The notes under the pieces: model-generated
The model's input: only the letters and a program-made list of their open reading frames with translations
Told to the model about the DNA's origin: nothing
The model's database searches: none
NCBI GenBank assembly: GCA_002368735.1
Contig: DFEQ01000103.1
Coordinates: 5,851-28,997 of the forward strand
Source: Christensenella sp. UBA3798
Lineage (GTDB): Bacteria > Bacillota > Clostridia > Christensenellales > CAG-1252
Length of the DNA stretch: 23,147 bases
Direction of reading: 5' to 3'
Position numbers and translations under genes: made by a program
Part shown: piece after piece, positions 6,230 through 13,136 of the stretch
Layout: each line of letters opens with the position of its first letter
Numbering within the stretch: position 1 is the first letter of the stretch

Positions 6230-7504
6230 CTATTTGATAACGTCTACGCCGAGATAGGGGACGAGAACGTCGGGGACTCTGACGCTGCCGTCCGCGTTCT
6301 GGAACTGCTCCACGATGGCGGGGATCAGGCGGCTGGTCGCGAGACCGCTGCCGTTCAAGGTGTGCACGAAGAGGTTCTTGCCCGTTGCGGGATCCTTATA
6401 ACGAGTCCCGTTTCTCCTCGCCTGATAGTCGTTGGCGTTGGAGACCGAGCTGACCTCCTTATAGATGCCCATCGAGGGGATCCACACTTCGATATCGTAG
6501 GTGCGCGCCATGGAAGCGCTGCAGTCGCCCGCCGCGAGCTTGCTGACGCGGAAGTGCAGCCCGAGCTTCTTGACGAGGTTCGCCGCCTTGTTCACGAGCT
6601 CCTCAAAAGCCTCCTTGCTCTTATCCTGCGAGGCGTAGATGACCATCTCCACCTTGTTGAACTGGTGACCGCGTATCATGCCGCGCTCTTCGGAGCGGTA
6701 GCTGCCCGCTTCCCTGCGATAGCAGGGGGTGTAAGCGAAGAACTTCATCGGGAGCTTGGCGCCGTCGATGATCTCGCCCGCGTACATATTGACCAAGGCG
6801 GTCTCCGCGGTGGGAAGCATGAAGTGCCCTTTCTTGTGCTCCTCGCCCTCCAGCCAATACACCTCGTCCTCAAACTTGGGGAATTGCCCCGCGCCGAAGC
6901 CGCAGGAGTAGGAGAGCTGATGGGGCGGCAAAATGAATTCGTAGCCGTCCGCGAGGTGCTCGTTCACGAAATAATTGAGGATAGCCCACTCGAGGCGAGC
7001 GCCCATACCGCGATAGATCCAGTAGCCGCCGCCCGCGAGCTTGACGCCGCGCTCGTAGTCGATGAGCCCGAGCTTGGTGCAAAGGTCCACGTGGTTTTGC
7101 GGCGTAAAGTCAAAGGCGGGCTTTTCGCCCTCGATACGCACGACCTCGTTATTCTCCTTTTCGCCCGCGACGACGTCCTCGTCGGGGAGGTTGGGGAGAC
7201 GGGAGAGGAAGTCGTTGATCTTCTCCTCCAGAGCGGTTATCTCGGCGTCGGAAGCGGAGATCTTGTCGCCGATCTCGCGCATCTCTTTAAAGATCTCGGT
7301 GGTATCCTTGCCCTGCTTCTTATAGAGGGGGATCTCGCCGCTGACCTTATTTCTCTTCGCCTTCAAGGTCTCCACCTCGGCAATGAGGCTCCTTCTGGAT
7401 CTGTCCCACTCCAAAAGTTCGTCAAAGGAGACGATAGCCCCTTTCTTCTTGAGGGCTGCCGCCACGCTTTCGCTGTCTTTCCTAATCAACTGCAAATCAA
7501 TCAT
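6230..7504 (-). CDS. serS: Seryl-tRNA synthetase
   Basis: 424 residues, the standard bacterial length. It charges tRNA-Ser with serine and ATP. The N-terminal coiled-coil arm that grips the tRNA long variable arm covers about residues 27-100. The class II core has PTAETALVN (231-239, serine pocket), motif 2 CYRREAG (261-267) with IRGHQFNKVE (277-286), and motif 3 NGSGLATSRL (384-393). In motif 2 the usual [RK]DTRG loop reads SEERG, an uncommon variant. I chose the start MIDLQLIRK at 7504, which matches the family N-terminus and follows AGGTGGAAAT; the open frame continues 15 codons further with a non-conserved sequence. It follows the amidohydrolase stop by 48 nt. No T-box leader is seen, as expected for an internal operon gene. 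Confidence 0.96.
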   Translation of the reverse strand: MIDLQLIRKDSESVAAALKKKGAIVSFDELLEWDRSRRSLIAEVETLKAKRNKVSGEIPLYKKQGKDTTEIFKEMREIGDKISASDAEITALEEKINDFLSRLPNLPDEDVVAGEKENNEVVRIEGEKPAFDFTPQNHVDLCTKLGLIDYERGVKLAGGGYWIYRGMGARLEWAILNYFVNEHLADGYEFILPPHQLSYSCGFGAGQFPKFEDEVYWLEGEEHKKGHFMLPTAETALVNMYAGEIIDGAKLPMKFFAYTPCYRREAGSYRSEERGMIRGHQFNKVEMVIYASQDKSKEAFEELVNKAANLVKKLGLHFRVSKLAAGDCSASMARTYDIEVWIPSMGIYKEVSSVSNANDYQARRNGTRYKDPATGKNLFVHTLNGSGLATSRLIPAIVEQFQNADGSVRVPDVLVPYLGVDVIK

Positions 7505-7552
7505 ATTTCCACCTGCTTTTTTATTATTTCCGCCCGTAGGCGGGGTCATTCT

Positions 7553-8383
7553 TTATTCTACGCCGAGGAGTTTCGCCGCGTTGTTAAAGAGGATATCTTC
7601 CTTTTCCTCCTCGGTCAAAGGGAGCGCCAAAAAGCGCCTGAGCTCCTCATCGTGACGCCACATCGGGAAGTCGGTGCCGAAGAAGTATCTCTCGTGCCCG
7701 AAGCGGTGGATAAGGTCCGCCGCCCTATCCTTATCGAGGGCAAAGAGGCTGGAGGACGTGTCGAAATACACGTTGGGAAGGTCCTTCAAGCACTCCACTT
7801 TATCCCACACCGAATAACCGCCGAAGTGCGCCCCGATAAAGATCTGTTCGGGATATTTCTCCGCCATTTTCCTGAGCCTTTCGGGGGAGGAAAAGTCGTA
7901 GCGCCTGTCCCCCATATGAAGAAGAACGGGGAGGCGCCCCGCCGTCACGCGATAGAGATTCTCGGCGTCGTCGATATTGAACTTTTGAAAGTCGGGGTGC
8001 AGCTTGACCCCCTTCATCCCGCGCGAAAGGGCGAGCGAGACCTCTTCCTCGATGGCGTCGTCCGTCATCTCGTTATGAAGGGTCATAAAGCCGATAAACT
8101 CGGGATGCGCCTGCATCTCGCCGTAAATGTACTCGTTGATGGCGCGCACCTGATGCACGGTGGTGGCGGTGCTGTGCACGACGTACTTCTCCACGCCGAT
8201 CGCCGCGCCCTCTTTGACCAAAGAATCGGCGGTGCCGTCCTCCGCCATGCGTATGCCGTAAAAGTCGCCGATGGCGTTGACTGCCTTCGCCGCTATCTTT
8301 TGCGGATAGATATGGCAGTGTGCGTCTATGATCCTGTATTTCTTCTCGGTTGTCGCGTTTTCGCCGGTCTTCAAGATGATCAT
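7553..8383 (-). CDS. Amidohydrolase-2 family metal-dependent hydrolase
   Basis: A 276-residue TIM-barrel hydrolase of the amidohydrolase-related (ACMSD-like) family. Metal and active-site residues are in family order: DAHCHIYP (H22, H24), GVKLHPDFQKF (H129), LLHMGD (H156), GAHFGG (H186) and GTDFPMW (D238). Such enzymes hydrolyse or decarboxylate small ring or carboxylate compounds; the substrate cannot be inferred here. The start ATG at 8383 overlaps the stop of the HD gene (ATGA), so translation is coupled. The N-terminal dozen residues before YRIIDAHCH are longer than usual but this is the only start consistent with the overlap. It sits between an HD hydrolase and serS without an obvious biochemical link. 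Confidence 0.92.
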   Translation of the reverse strand: MIILKTGENATTEKKYRIIDAHCHIYPQKIAAKAVNAIGDFYGIRMAEDGTADSLVKEGAAIGVEKYVVHSTATTVHQVRAINEYIYGEMQAHPEFIGFMTLHNEMTDDAIEEEVSLALSRGMKGVKLHPDFQKFNIDDAENLYRVTAGRLPVLLHMGDRRYDFSSPERLRKMAEKYPEQIFIGAHFGGYSVWDKVECLKDLPNVYFDTSSSLFALDKDRAADLIHRFGHERYFFGTDFPMWRHDEELRRFLALPLTEEEKEDILFNNAAKLLGVE

Positions 8384-8988
8384 TCTTCTTTGTCCTTCTT
8401 TTCGTCGAGATAGGTCGCGAGGAAATCCGCCGTGTGCGTCATGACCGCAAGGGGATATTCCTGAAAGGCGACGCCCACCGTATAGCTGCCGCCGCGCACG
8501 CGGTCGTCAAAGCCGCCCATGTGCCAGTTGATCGCCATGGCTTCCTCGCGCGTCAAGCGCATAAAGCCGCTGATGATGTATACCGACTTTTCGCCGTGGC
8601 CGTAGGGGAGCTTGTCCTCCACGCGGTAATAGGGGACCTTATCCCATACGCCGGTGTCCTTGTTCTTTACGTTCCTGTAGTCCACTTCGTAATAGTTGAT
8701 CTTGCACAGATCGTGCAGGAGCCCTACTATCGCCACCGTTTCGGGCGAGTAGATCTCCTTCCACTTGTCGCCGTACTCCGCCTGTAAAAGAGCGGTCAGA
8801 CGGCGGAAGACGTTGAGGCTGTGTTCACAGAGTCCGCCCTCGTAGTCGCAATGGAACTTGGAGGAGGCGGGCGCCGTGAAGAAGTCCGACTTTTCGATCA
8901 GATAGTCGAGGAGCTTATCCGCACCCTCTCGCTTGATGAAGGTGCGGTAAGTCGTGATAAATTCGTTGTCTTTTCTTTCGCGTTCCAT
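8380..8988 (-). CDS. HD-domain phosphohydrolase-like protein
   Basis: A 202-residue protein. A helical N-terminal part (1-40) leads to an HD domain with GGLCEHSLNVF (H56), GLLHDLCKINYY (H92-D93), PYGHGEKS (H131), INWHMGGFDD (H156) and MTHTADFLA (D188). These are the metal-binding residues of HD hydrolases, which cleave phosphoester or nucleotide substrates; related short proteins are frequent in Clostridia genomes and phages. The substrate is unknown. The ATG at 8988 directly follows the TAA of the upstream membrane-protein gene (TAAATG), with GAGGA just inside that gene as ribosome site. Its own stop overlaps the amidohydrolase start. All HD residues are present, so it is presumably active. 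Confidence 0.9.
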   Translation of the reverse strand: MERERKDNEFITTYRTFIKREGADKLLDYLIEKSDFFTAPASSKFHCDYEGGLCEHSLNVFRRLTALLQAEYGDKWKEIYSPETVAIVGLLHDLCKINYYEVDYRNVKNKDTGVWDKVPYYRVEDKLPYGHGEKSVYIISGFMRLTREEAMAINWHMGGFDDRVRGGSYTVGVAFQEYPLAVMTHTADFLATYLDEKKDKEE

Positions 8989-11124
8989 TTAGTTCCTCAT
9001 GTCCGAGATCGTATAGCCGATGAGCGGGAAGAAGAGAATGCTCGGAATGACCGTCGTAACGATAGCCCTCACCTGCGCGTTGATCTCGCCGCCCTTGGAG
9101 GTCACGACGTTGTTGAGCACGACGTCCGCCGCGTAAAGCAACGCAACGATCACCGCTGCGGCAAAGAGCAGCCACGCGTTGGCGCCGCGAGAAGCAGTAG
9201 CGCTGTGCACGCCGATCAAGGTCAAAAGGATGGAGAGCCCCACGATGCCGAAGATCGCGTACTTGATATACTCCGCCGTAACTTCAAAGGTCGTGACAAA
9301 GGGCAAAGCCACCAGAGCAACGTATGCGCCGACGGCGACCAAGACATAGAGAATAGGCAGGATCGCGGTAGCGCCCGAGAACTCCAGCTCTTCCTTGCCC
9401 ACCACGATGGATACGACAAAGCCGATGGCACCTAAAAGGAGCAAGCCGTATATGGCGTAGGGGACGTAGTCGCCGAACTTGGCATAGAGGTCGGTGATCG
9501 CCTGCACCTTGACGAGAGCATCGTCGCCGATGAACACCTTCTCCGCGAGGAACAAGAGGCTCGCAAGCAGCGCGAAGAAGAAGCCGGGCTTGCCTCGCTT
9601 ACCCGTCAAACCGAGGATGGAGATCAAAAGGATCACACCCCCGAAGACAAGGGAAACCGTCGTTTCGCCCATGGGAACGACGTCGAGGATCTTGGCTGCG
9701 ATATCGGCGACCTTGCCGCCGAAGTCCGCATTGATAAGAGCGAATATCTTGATGTTGATAAAGAGAAGCGAGATCGCCGCGCCGATGAACGCCAGGATCA
9801 TCATGATGACCGCGACGGGCTTCTTGTAAATTGCAGTACCATCCATTTTTTTATCTCCTTTGGGTGCATCGCCCTTGGGGGCGTCCGCTTTGTCACCGCG
9901 AGTGCTCGCGGGTCTTGCCGTAACGACGGGGGCTACGTAGCCGACCTTCTTCTCGCCCTTGTCGCCCGCGTCGATACCGTCCGAAAGGCTGGCGGCAAAC
10001 GCCATATCCTCGTCGGTATAGCCGGCATCCTCGGCGGGGGTCTCCTCGGCGGGAGCGTCCTCGGGGATCACCTCGGGCGTCTCTTCAACGGGCTCTTCGA
10101 GCTCTAATCCAGCGCTTTCCTCCTCCGCGATCTCGGCGGGAGCTTCTTCTGCGGGATTTTCCTCCGCGACGGCTTCCTCGGCTTCTTCGGCGGGGAGGTC
10201 CGCTTCTTCCGCAAGGGGGGCTTCTTCGGGAGCGTCCTCGGGGGGCGTAACGCTCTCTTCCGTCGTCTCTTCGGCGATCTCAACGCTCTCTTCCGTCGCC
10301 TCGACGGGGACTTCTGCGTCCGCTGCGGTGTCCTCAACGGGCGCCTCGACGGGGATGCTCTCTTCCGCAGGCTCAGCCGCGGCATCTTCCGAAGGCACGT
10401 AGGGTGCCGCCGCGCCTTCTGCGGGGGCGTCCTCCGACTCGGTGGCGACGGGGATGTCGTCCAACGCGGCGACGTCTTCATCCGTGAGCGCTTCCCCTGC
10501 GCCGTCTGTCTCGGCGGTGGGTTCGTTCGTCTCGACGCCTGCCATCACGGACAAGTCGTCCGCGTCGGGCCTCTCGGCGGGAATATCTGTGGACTCCTCC
10601 GAAAGGGCGTTCTCGGTGGCGGGGACGTCGTCCATAGCGGCGAGTTCCTCGTCCGAAATGCCGATCTCGTCCACGGGCTCAGCCGCAGCTTCGGCGGGCG
10701 CGCTCTCCTCGGTGGGGAGCGTTTCGTCCAGGGCAGCCAGCTCTTCGTCCGTCATGCCGATCTCGTCCACGACTTCCTCGGCGGGGGCTTCCGAGACCTC
10801 CTCCGCGGGGGTCTCGGGAAGGTTCTCTTCCACGGGGGTCTCGACGACGGGCTCGGCGGGCACTTCAACGGTGGGCTCGGCGGGCACTTCCGCCACGGGC
10901 TCTGCCGCAGGCTCGGCGGCTACCTCTTCGGGTTCACCCCTGAGCGCACGCTCGCGCGCTTCTGCCGCCGCGATCCTTGCTTCTTCCTCGGCGCGAACCT
11001 CGGCAACGGTCTTCTTGCTCTTCTTGAGCAAGGCGTGACAGTACGGGCAGCGGATCTCCGCCGCGTCGAGGTCTACGACGATGGTCTCTTTACACTGGGG
11101 GCACTTGCCTCTTCCGGATCTCAT
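8989..11124 (-). CDS. Zinc-ribbon membrane protein with long acidic Ala/Glu/Pro linker
   Basis: A 711-residue protein of unknown function in three parts. Residues 1-35 form a zinc ribbon (KCPQC at 7-11, RCPYC at 25-29; C8, C11, C26, C29). Residues about 40-400 are a low-complexity acidic linker rich in A, E and P, which holds a short motif four times: DEIGMTDEELAALDE (120-134), DEIGISDEELAAMDD (152-166), EALTDEDVAALDD (211-223) and GYTDEDMAFA (368-377). Residues 427-711 contain about eight transmembrane helices (near 436-464, 488-508, 513-532, 553-576, 586-610, 619-640, 650-671, 685-707). The ATG at 11124 follows AAGGAGG. It leads the five-gene operon. A good internal ribosome site precedes Met427. 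The acidic region could be a flexible cytoplasmic tether, which is inference. I recognise no named family. Confidence 0.85.
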   Translation of the reverse strand: MRSGRGKCPQCKETIVVDLDAAEIRCPYCHALLKKSKKTVAEVRAEEEARIAAAEARERALRGEPEEVAAEPAAEPVAEVPAEPTVEVPAEPVVETPVEENLPETPAEEVSEAPAEEVVDEIGMTDEELAALDETLPTEESAPAEAAAEPVDEIGISDEELAAMDDVPATENALSEESTDIPAERPDADDLSVMAGVETNEPTAETDGAGEALTDEDVAALDDIPVATESEDAPAEGAAAPYVPSEDAAAEPAEESIPVEAPVEDTAADAEVPVEATEESVEIAEETTEESVTPPEDAPEEAPLAEEADLPAEEAEEAVAEENPAEEAPAEIAEEESAGLELEEPVEETPEVIPEDAPAEETPAEDAGYTDEDMAFAASLSDGIDAGDKGEKKVGYVAPVVTARPASTRGDKADAPKGDAPKGDKKMDGTAIYKKPVAVIMMILAFIGAAISLLFINIKIFALINADFGGKVADIAAKILDVVPMGETTVSLVFGGVILLISILGLTGKRGKPGFFFALLASLLFLAEKVFIGDDALVKVQAITDLYAKFGDYVPYAIYGLLLLGAIGFVVSIVVGKEELEFSGATAILPILYVLVAVGAYVALVALPFVTTFEVTAEYIKYAIFGIVGLSILLTLIGVHSATASRGANAWLLFAAAVIVALLYAADVVLNNVVTSKGGEINAQVRAIVTTVIPSILFFPLIGYTISDMRN
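9844..9861 (-). promoter_or_regulatory. Candidate internal translation start before the TM domain
   Basis: On the minus strand AAAGGAG (plus 9855-9861) is followed after about 8 nt by ATG (plus 9844-9846), which is Met427 of the 711-residue protein, exactly where the acidic linker ends and the eight-TM domain begins. Use of this start would give a separate 285-residue membrane protein. The site could also arise by chance from Lys/Gly codons (PKGDKKM). Confidence 0.4.
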
Positions 11125-11142
11125 TTTTCCTCCTTCCGCGTG

Positions 11143-11219
11143 GCGCGGGAACGCGCTCGCGATATAAATAAATATACTATACTAAAGCGCTACAATGCAA
11201 CTAAATTCGACGAAAAGCG
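11143..11219 (-). repeat. Duplicated upstream region, copy 1
   Basis: It aligns without gaps to 11795-11871. Shared blocks include AACGCGC, ATATAAATAAATATAC (16 of 16 identical), GTAC/ATAC, AAGCGC, GCAACT and AATT. It contains the promoter of the five-gene operon. Confidence 0.85.
11171..11200 (-). promoter_or_regulatory. Promoter of the five-gene operon
   Basis: On the minus strand TTGCAT (plus 11195-11200), an 18-bp spacer and TATATT (plus 11171-11176), about 47 nt upstream of the ATG at 11124. The same arrangement is found at 11823-11852 inside a duplicated 77-bp region. Confidence 0.65.
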
Positions 11220-11229
11220 GAAAGCGTGG

Positions 11230-11253
11230 GGGGCAAAAAAGAATTTTTGCCCC
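11230..11253 (-). terminator. Hairpin downstream of the two-domain gene
   Basis: Stem GGGGCAAAAA (11230-11239) / TTTTTGCCCC (11244-11253) with loop AGAA. It lies about 90 nt past the stop of the minus-strand gene at 11345. The T residues are inside the stem, with no T run beyond, so it is a weak or atypical terminator. Confidence 0.5.
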
Positions 11254-11344
11254 GCGCGCAGAATTCGTCAATATATGCGTTTTGTCGGAAGTTTTCGATA
11301 AAAGCGAGAAAGTAAAAAGGGCGCGCACCCCTCGCAAAAGCACA

Positions 11345-11770
11345 TCAATAGTGCTCGAGGCGCACGACGCAGGTCTTGGGATAGTTTTTGCGGCGCAGGA
11401 CGTCCTCCAGGGCGATCGCCTGATCCAAATTCAAGAAGTTCTTGGGGTCGATATGTGCCGTATTGCGCCAATAGGAGCCGTTTTCGGTGACGGTATAAAC
11501 GGATTGGTCTAATTTATCGTAATAGTACTTTACGACGAAGCGCTTTTCGTAACGATAAATGTCCCAGTATATGACGCGTTGTATCCCCGTATCGGAAAAA
11601 CCTTTTTTCTTCAGCGCCGTTTCGATCCTGACGGCTTCGCTGCGCGTCAGCAGACGATAGTGCGGGATCTCGTCGTCAAAACGAAAGTATCTCCCGTCCT
11701 CCCTGACGGTATATACGATGTGGTTGATCTCGGTATTGTAATACTCAACGCAATAAAACCTGCCTTCCAT
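11345..11770 (-). CDS. Unrecognised 141-residue protein made of two copies of one domain
   Basis: No known family is recognised. The protein has two similar halves. FYCVEYYNTEINHIVYTVRE (residues 5-24) aligns with FVVKYYYDKLDQSVYTVTEN (78-97), and LLTRSEAVRIETALKKKGF (40-58) with FLNLDQAIALEDVLRRKNY (112-130). Each copy is about 60 residues: a beta-rich half with VYTV, an aromatic pair (GRYFR / GSYWR) and then a helix. It is rich in Tyr and has no signal peptide or membrane segment, so it is probably cytoplasmic. The start ATG at 11770 follows AAGGAG by 6 nt; the open frame extends to a TTG at 11791 but that start lies upstream of the ribosome site. It is transcribed alone from a promoter that is a near copy of that of the neighbouring five-gene operon. 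Confidence 0.75.
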   Translation of the reverse strand: MEGRFYCVEYYNTEINHIVYTVREDGRYFRFDDEIPHYRLLTRSEAVRIETALKKKGFSDTGIQRVIYWDIYRYEKRFVVKYYYDKLDQSVYTVTENGSYWRNTAHIDPKNFLNLDQAIALEDVLRRKNYPKTCVVRLEHY

Positions 11771-11794
11771 AAAGCGCTCCTTTTTTTGCAACGA

Positions 11795-11871
11795 GCGCGA
11801 AAACGCGCCTCAAATATAAATAAATATACCGTACCGAAGCGCGATCGCGCAACTGAATTGCGTGAAAACGC
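11795..11871 (-). repeat. Duplicated upstream region, copy 2
   Basis: Gapless partner of 11143-11219. It carries TTGCGC (plus 11847-11852), 18 bp and TATATT (plus 11823-11828) as the promoter of the two-domain gene. The AT-rich block and the flanking GCGCG/CGCGC arms are kept. Confidence 0.85.
11823..11852 (-). promoter_or_regulatory. Promoter of the two-domain gene
   Basis: Minus strand TTGCGC - 18 bp - TATATT, same geometry as the operon promoter at 11171-11200. The start codon at 11770 is about 50 nt downstream. Confidence 0.6.
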
Positions 11872-11915
11872 GCTTTTCGCCCCGCTTCGGCATCCCCTTC
11901 TTCAAGAAGAAAAGT

Positions 11916-11944
11916 TTGCTTTTCGAGGGGGAATGCGATATAAT
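11916..11944 (+). promoter_or_regulatory. Distal promoter upstream of the DUF386 gene
   Basis: TTGCTT (11916-11921), 17-bp spacer, perfect TATAAT (11939-11944). The transcript would have a leader of about 155 nt before the gene at 12108. The only ORF in that leader (from ATG 11946) lacks a ribosome site, so the leader may be regulatory or the promoter may serve a small RNA. Confidence 0.55.
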
Positions 11945-12051
11945 AATGGGGACGAAGCGCGCCGCGCCAAGGTCGCCGCAAAACGCGAACGCGGAAGGCG
12001 CATCCCGCCCTTCTGCCCCGCCGAAATGCCATCGTCAAGATTTCCTCGTTT

Positions 12052-12081
12052 TTGTCGGAAAAATGGGGAGAAATATATAAT
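12052..12081 (+). promoter_or_regulatory. Proximal promoter of the DUF386 gene
   Basis: TTGTCG (12052-12057), 18-bp spacer, perfect TATAAT (12076-12081). It gives a leader of about 20 nt that contains AAGGAGG just before the ATG at 12108. Confidence 0.65.
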
Positions 12082-12107
12082 CAAAAACACGCAAGGAGGA
12101 TTTAAAG

Positions 12108-12557
12108 ATGATCAAAGACAACCTGAAATACGCGTCGCTCTACGAGGGCGTACATCCCCTTTTCCCCGCCGCGTTCGCCTTCCTGAAAGAGGCGATGGAA
12201 ACCCCCAAAGAGGTGGGCAGATATGAGCTCACGGGCGGCGCCTTTGCCCTTGTGCAAAGCTACGACGGCAAGAGTGCAGAGCTGTGCAAAATAGAGGCGC
12301 ACCGTAAGTTTATCGACATCCAATGCGTCTTGACGGGCAAGGAGCTCTTCGGCGTAGCCGACCTCTCCACGCAGACGCTATACGAGGACAAGTTCGAGGA
12401 GAAGGACGTGGCGTTCTATCACGGCGACGTGGACCTTCTGACCCTCACGGATGGCGACTTCGTCATCGTCTTCCCCGAGGACGCGCATCGCCCGCAGCAG
12501 GGAGATGGGAGCCATATTTCTAAAATCGTAGTAAAAGTACCTCTCGCGAACGCATAG
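12108..12557 (+). CDS. YhcH/YjgK/YiaL (DUF386) family cupin-like protein
   Basis: A 149-residue cytoplasmic protein of the usual family size. Diagnostic features are AHRKFIDIQCVLTGKELFGV (residues 64-83), FYHGDVDLLTL (103-113), the metal-site strand FVIVFPEDAHRPQ (118-130; H65, D70 and H127 are likely ligands) and the final ISKIVVKV. The family folds as a beta-jelly roll and is linked to sugar metabolism (sialic acid operons in Escherichia coli, EbgC with beta-galactosidase), but the reaction is not settled and no sugar genes flank this copy. The ATG at 12108 follows a full AAGGAGG. Two promoters lie upstream. A terminator at 12681-12718 follows, after one of the structured repeats. Confidence 0.92.
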   Translation: MIKDNLKYASLYEGVHPLFPAAFAFLKEAMETPKEVGRYELTGGAFALVQSYDGKSAELCKIEAHRKFIDIQCVLTGKELFGVADLSTQTLYEDKFEEKDVAFYHGDVDLLTLTDGDFVIVFPEDAHRPQQGDGSHISKIVVKVPLANA

Positions 12558-12559
12558 CG

Positions 12560-12660
12560 ACACATATGCTTCGCTAACTACCTCGCTCGTCGGACAGTTA
12601 CGTACGGCTAGTACGCGCCTACCCGCCCCCTCGGAGAGCGCTCGCCTCTGCGCCACTCTC
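12560..12660 (-). repeat. Structured intergenic repeat, copy C (inverted orientation)
   Basis: The block CAGTTACGTAC / AGTACGCGCCT (12595-12620) is the reverse complement of copy A2 (13184-13209) at 22 of 26 positions, and the four differing bases all lie in the hairpin loop. Apical stem CGTAC (12601-12605) / GTACG (12611-12615). The flanks (GCCACTCTCCGTCC at the right end) resemble the reversed left arm GAGAGTGGTGC of other copies but have diverged. It lies directly after the DUF386 stop. Confidence 0.65.
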
Positions 12661-12680
12661 CGTCCGCGACCTTTAATTTA

Positions 12681-12718
12681 AAGAAGCCAAGGGATCCGGC
12701 ATTCTTTGGCTTCTTTTT
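12681..12718 (+). terminator. Terminator of the DUF386 gene
   Basis: Stem AAGAAGCCAA (12681-12690) / TTGGCTTCTT (12706-12715) with a 15-nt loop, followed by further T residues. It lies about 120 nt past the stop at 12557. Confidence 0.8.
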
Positions 12719-12813
12719 ATATCCTTATTCTTTTGCCCCACACACAATATAATGATTAACAAGAATGCGACTCTCAGCCGCTTGCTCCCGCACGCAAACT
12801 GCTTATGTTCGCT

Positions 12814-12999
12814 GTAAGAACGCAATTTCTATGACATTCACACGACGGCTTTTGTACGGTTTCGAGAGCCTTTATTCTTGCACGCTGTTTGCTCCTATCC
12901 GAATAGATTATTTCTCGTAAGAACGCAAGTTTTTTGATATTCACACAATGGTTTTTTGTACGGTTTCGAGAGCCTTTATTCTTGCACGCTGTTTGCTCC
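12814..12999. repeat. Two tandem copies of an about 103-bp sequence
   Basis: 12814-12895 and 12917-12999 share GTAAGAACGCAA at their start and are identical over their last 46 bases (from TTTTGTACGG to CTGTTTGCTCC). The middle differs at scattered positions and one length change. The remainder of each period is not shared. No gene is supported: the one minus-strand ORF through it reads the two copies in different frames. Confidence 0.8.
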
Positions 13000-13000
13000 C

Positions 13001-13136
13001 GCACGCGAGGCGGTGGAGAGTGGTGCTTAGGCAAACGCTCCCGAAAGCAATAGATCCGATCAACTATCCTATTCTCGGAGCGGAGATGGGCTCCTAAGCA
13101 AAGCGAGCTTAGCACTCGGCTGACTTACGCACGCGA
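13001..13136. repeat. Structured intergenic repeat, copy A1
   Basis: It begins with a 48-bp block (13001-13048) that recurs at 13129-13176 with only two or three changes, exactly 128 bp later. Inside, CTAAGCAAAGCGAGCTTAG (13094-13112) is a palindromic segment. The apical CGTAC stem is absent, so the inner half differs from A2. Confidence 0.65.

Noticed and set aside
5269..6237. 322-codon plus-strand ORF opposite the SIS gene
   Set aside because: Antisense shadow of a conserved two-SIS-domain protein, without domain or ribosome site.
7505..7549. Longer start for seryl-tRNA synthetase
   Set aside because: The 15 extra residues are not family-like, whereas MIDLQLIRK matches the normal N-terminus and gives the standard length.
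5975..8413. 812-codon plus-strand ORF across serS and the amidohydrolase
   Set aside because: It is antisense to two conserved enzymes with complete active sites. It is a by-product of GC-rich third positions.
11862..12080. Small plus-strand ORF ahead of the DUF386 gene (ATG 11862 or 11946)
   Set aside because: It has no ribosome site and a composition typical of non-coding GC-rich DNA. The region is better explained as promoter and leader.
12774..13115. 113-codon minus-strand ORF in the repeat block
   Set aside because: It crosses the two tandem copies in different frames, so the duplicated DNA is not conserved as protein. It also has no ribosome site.
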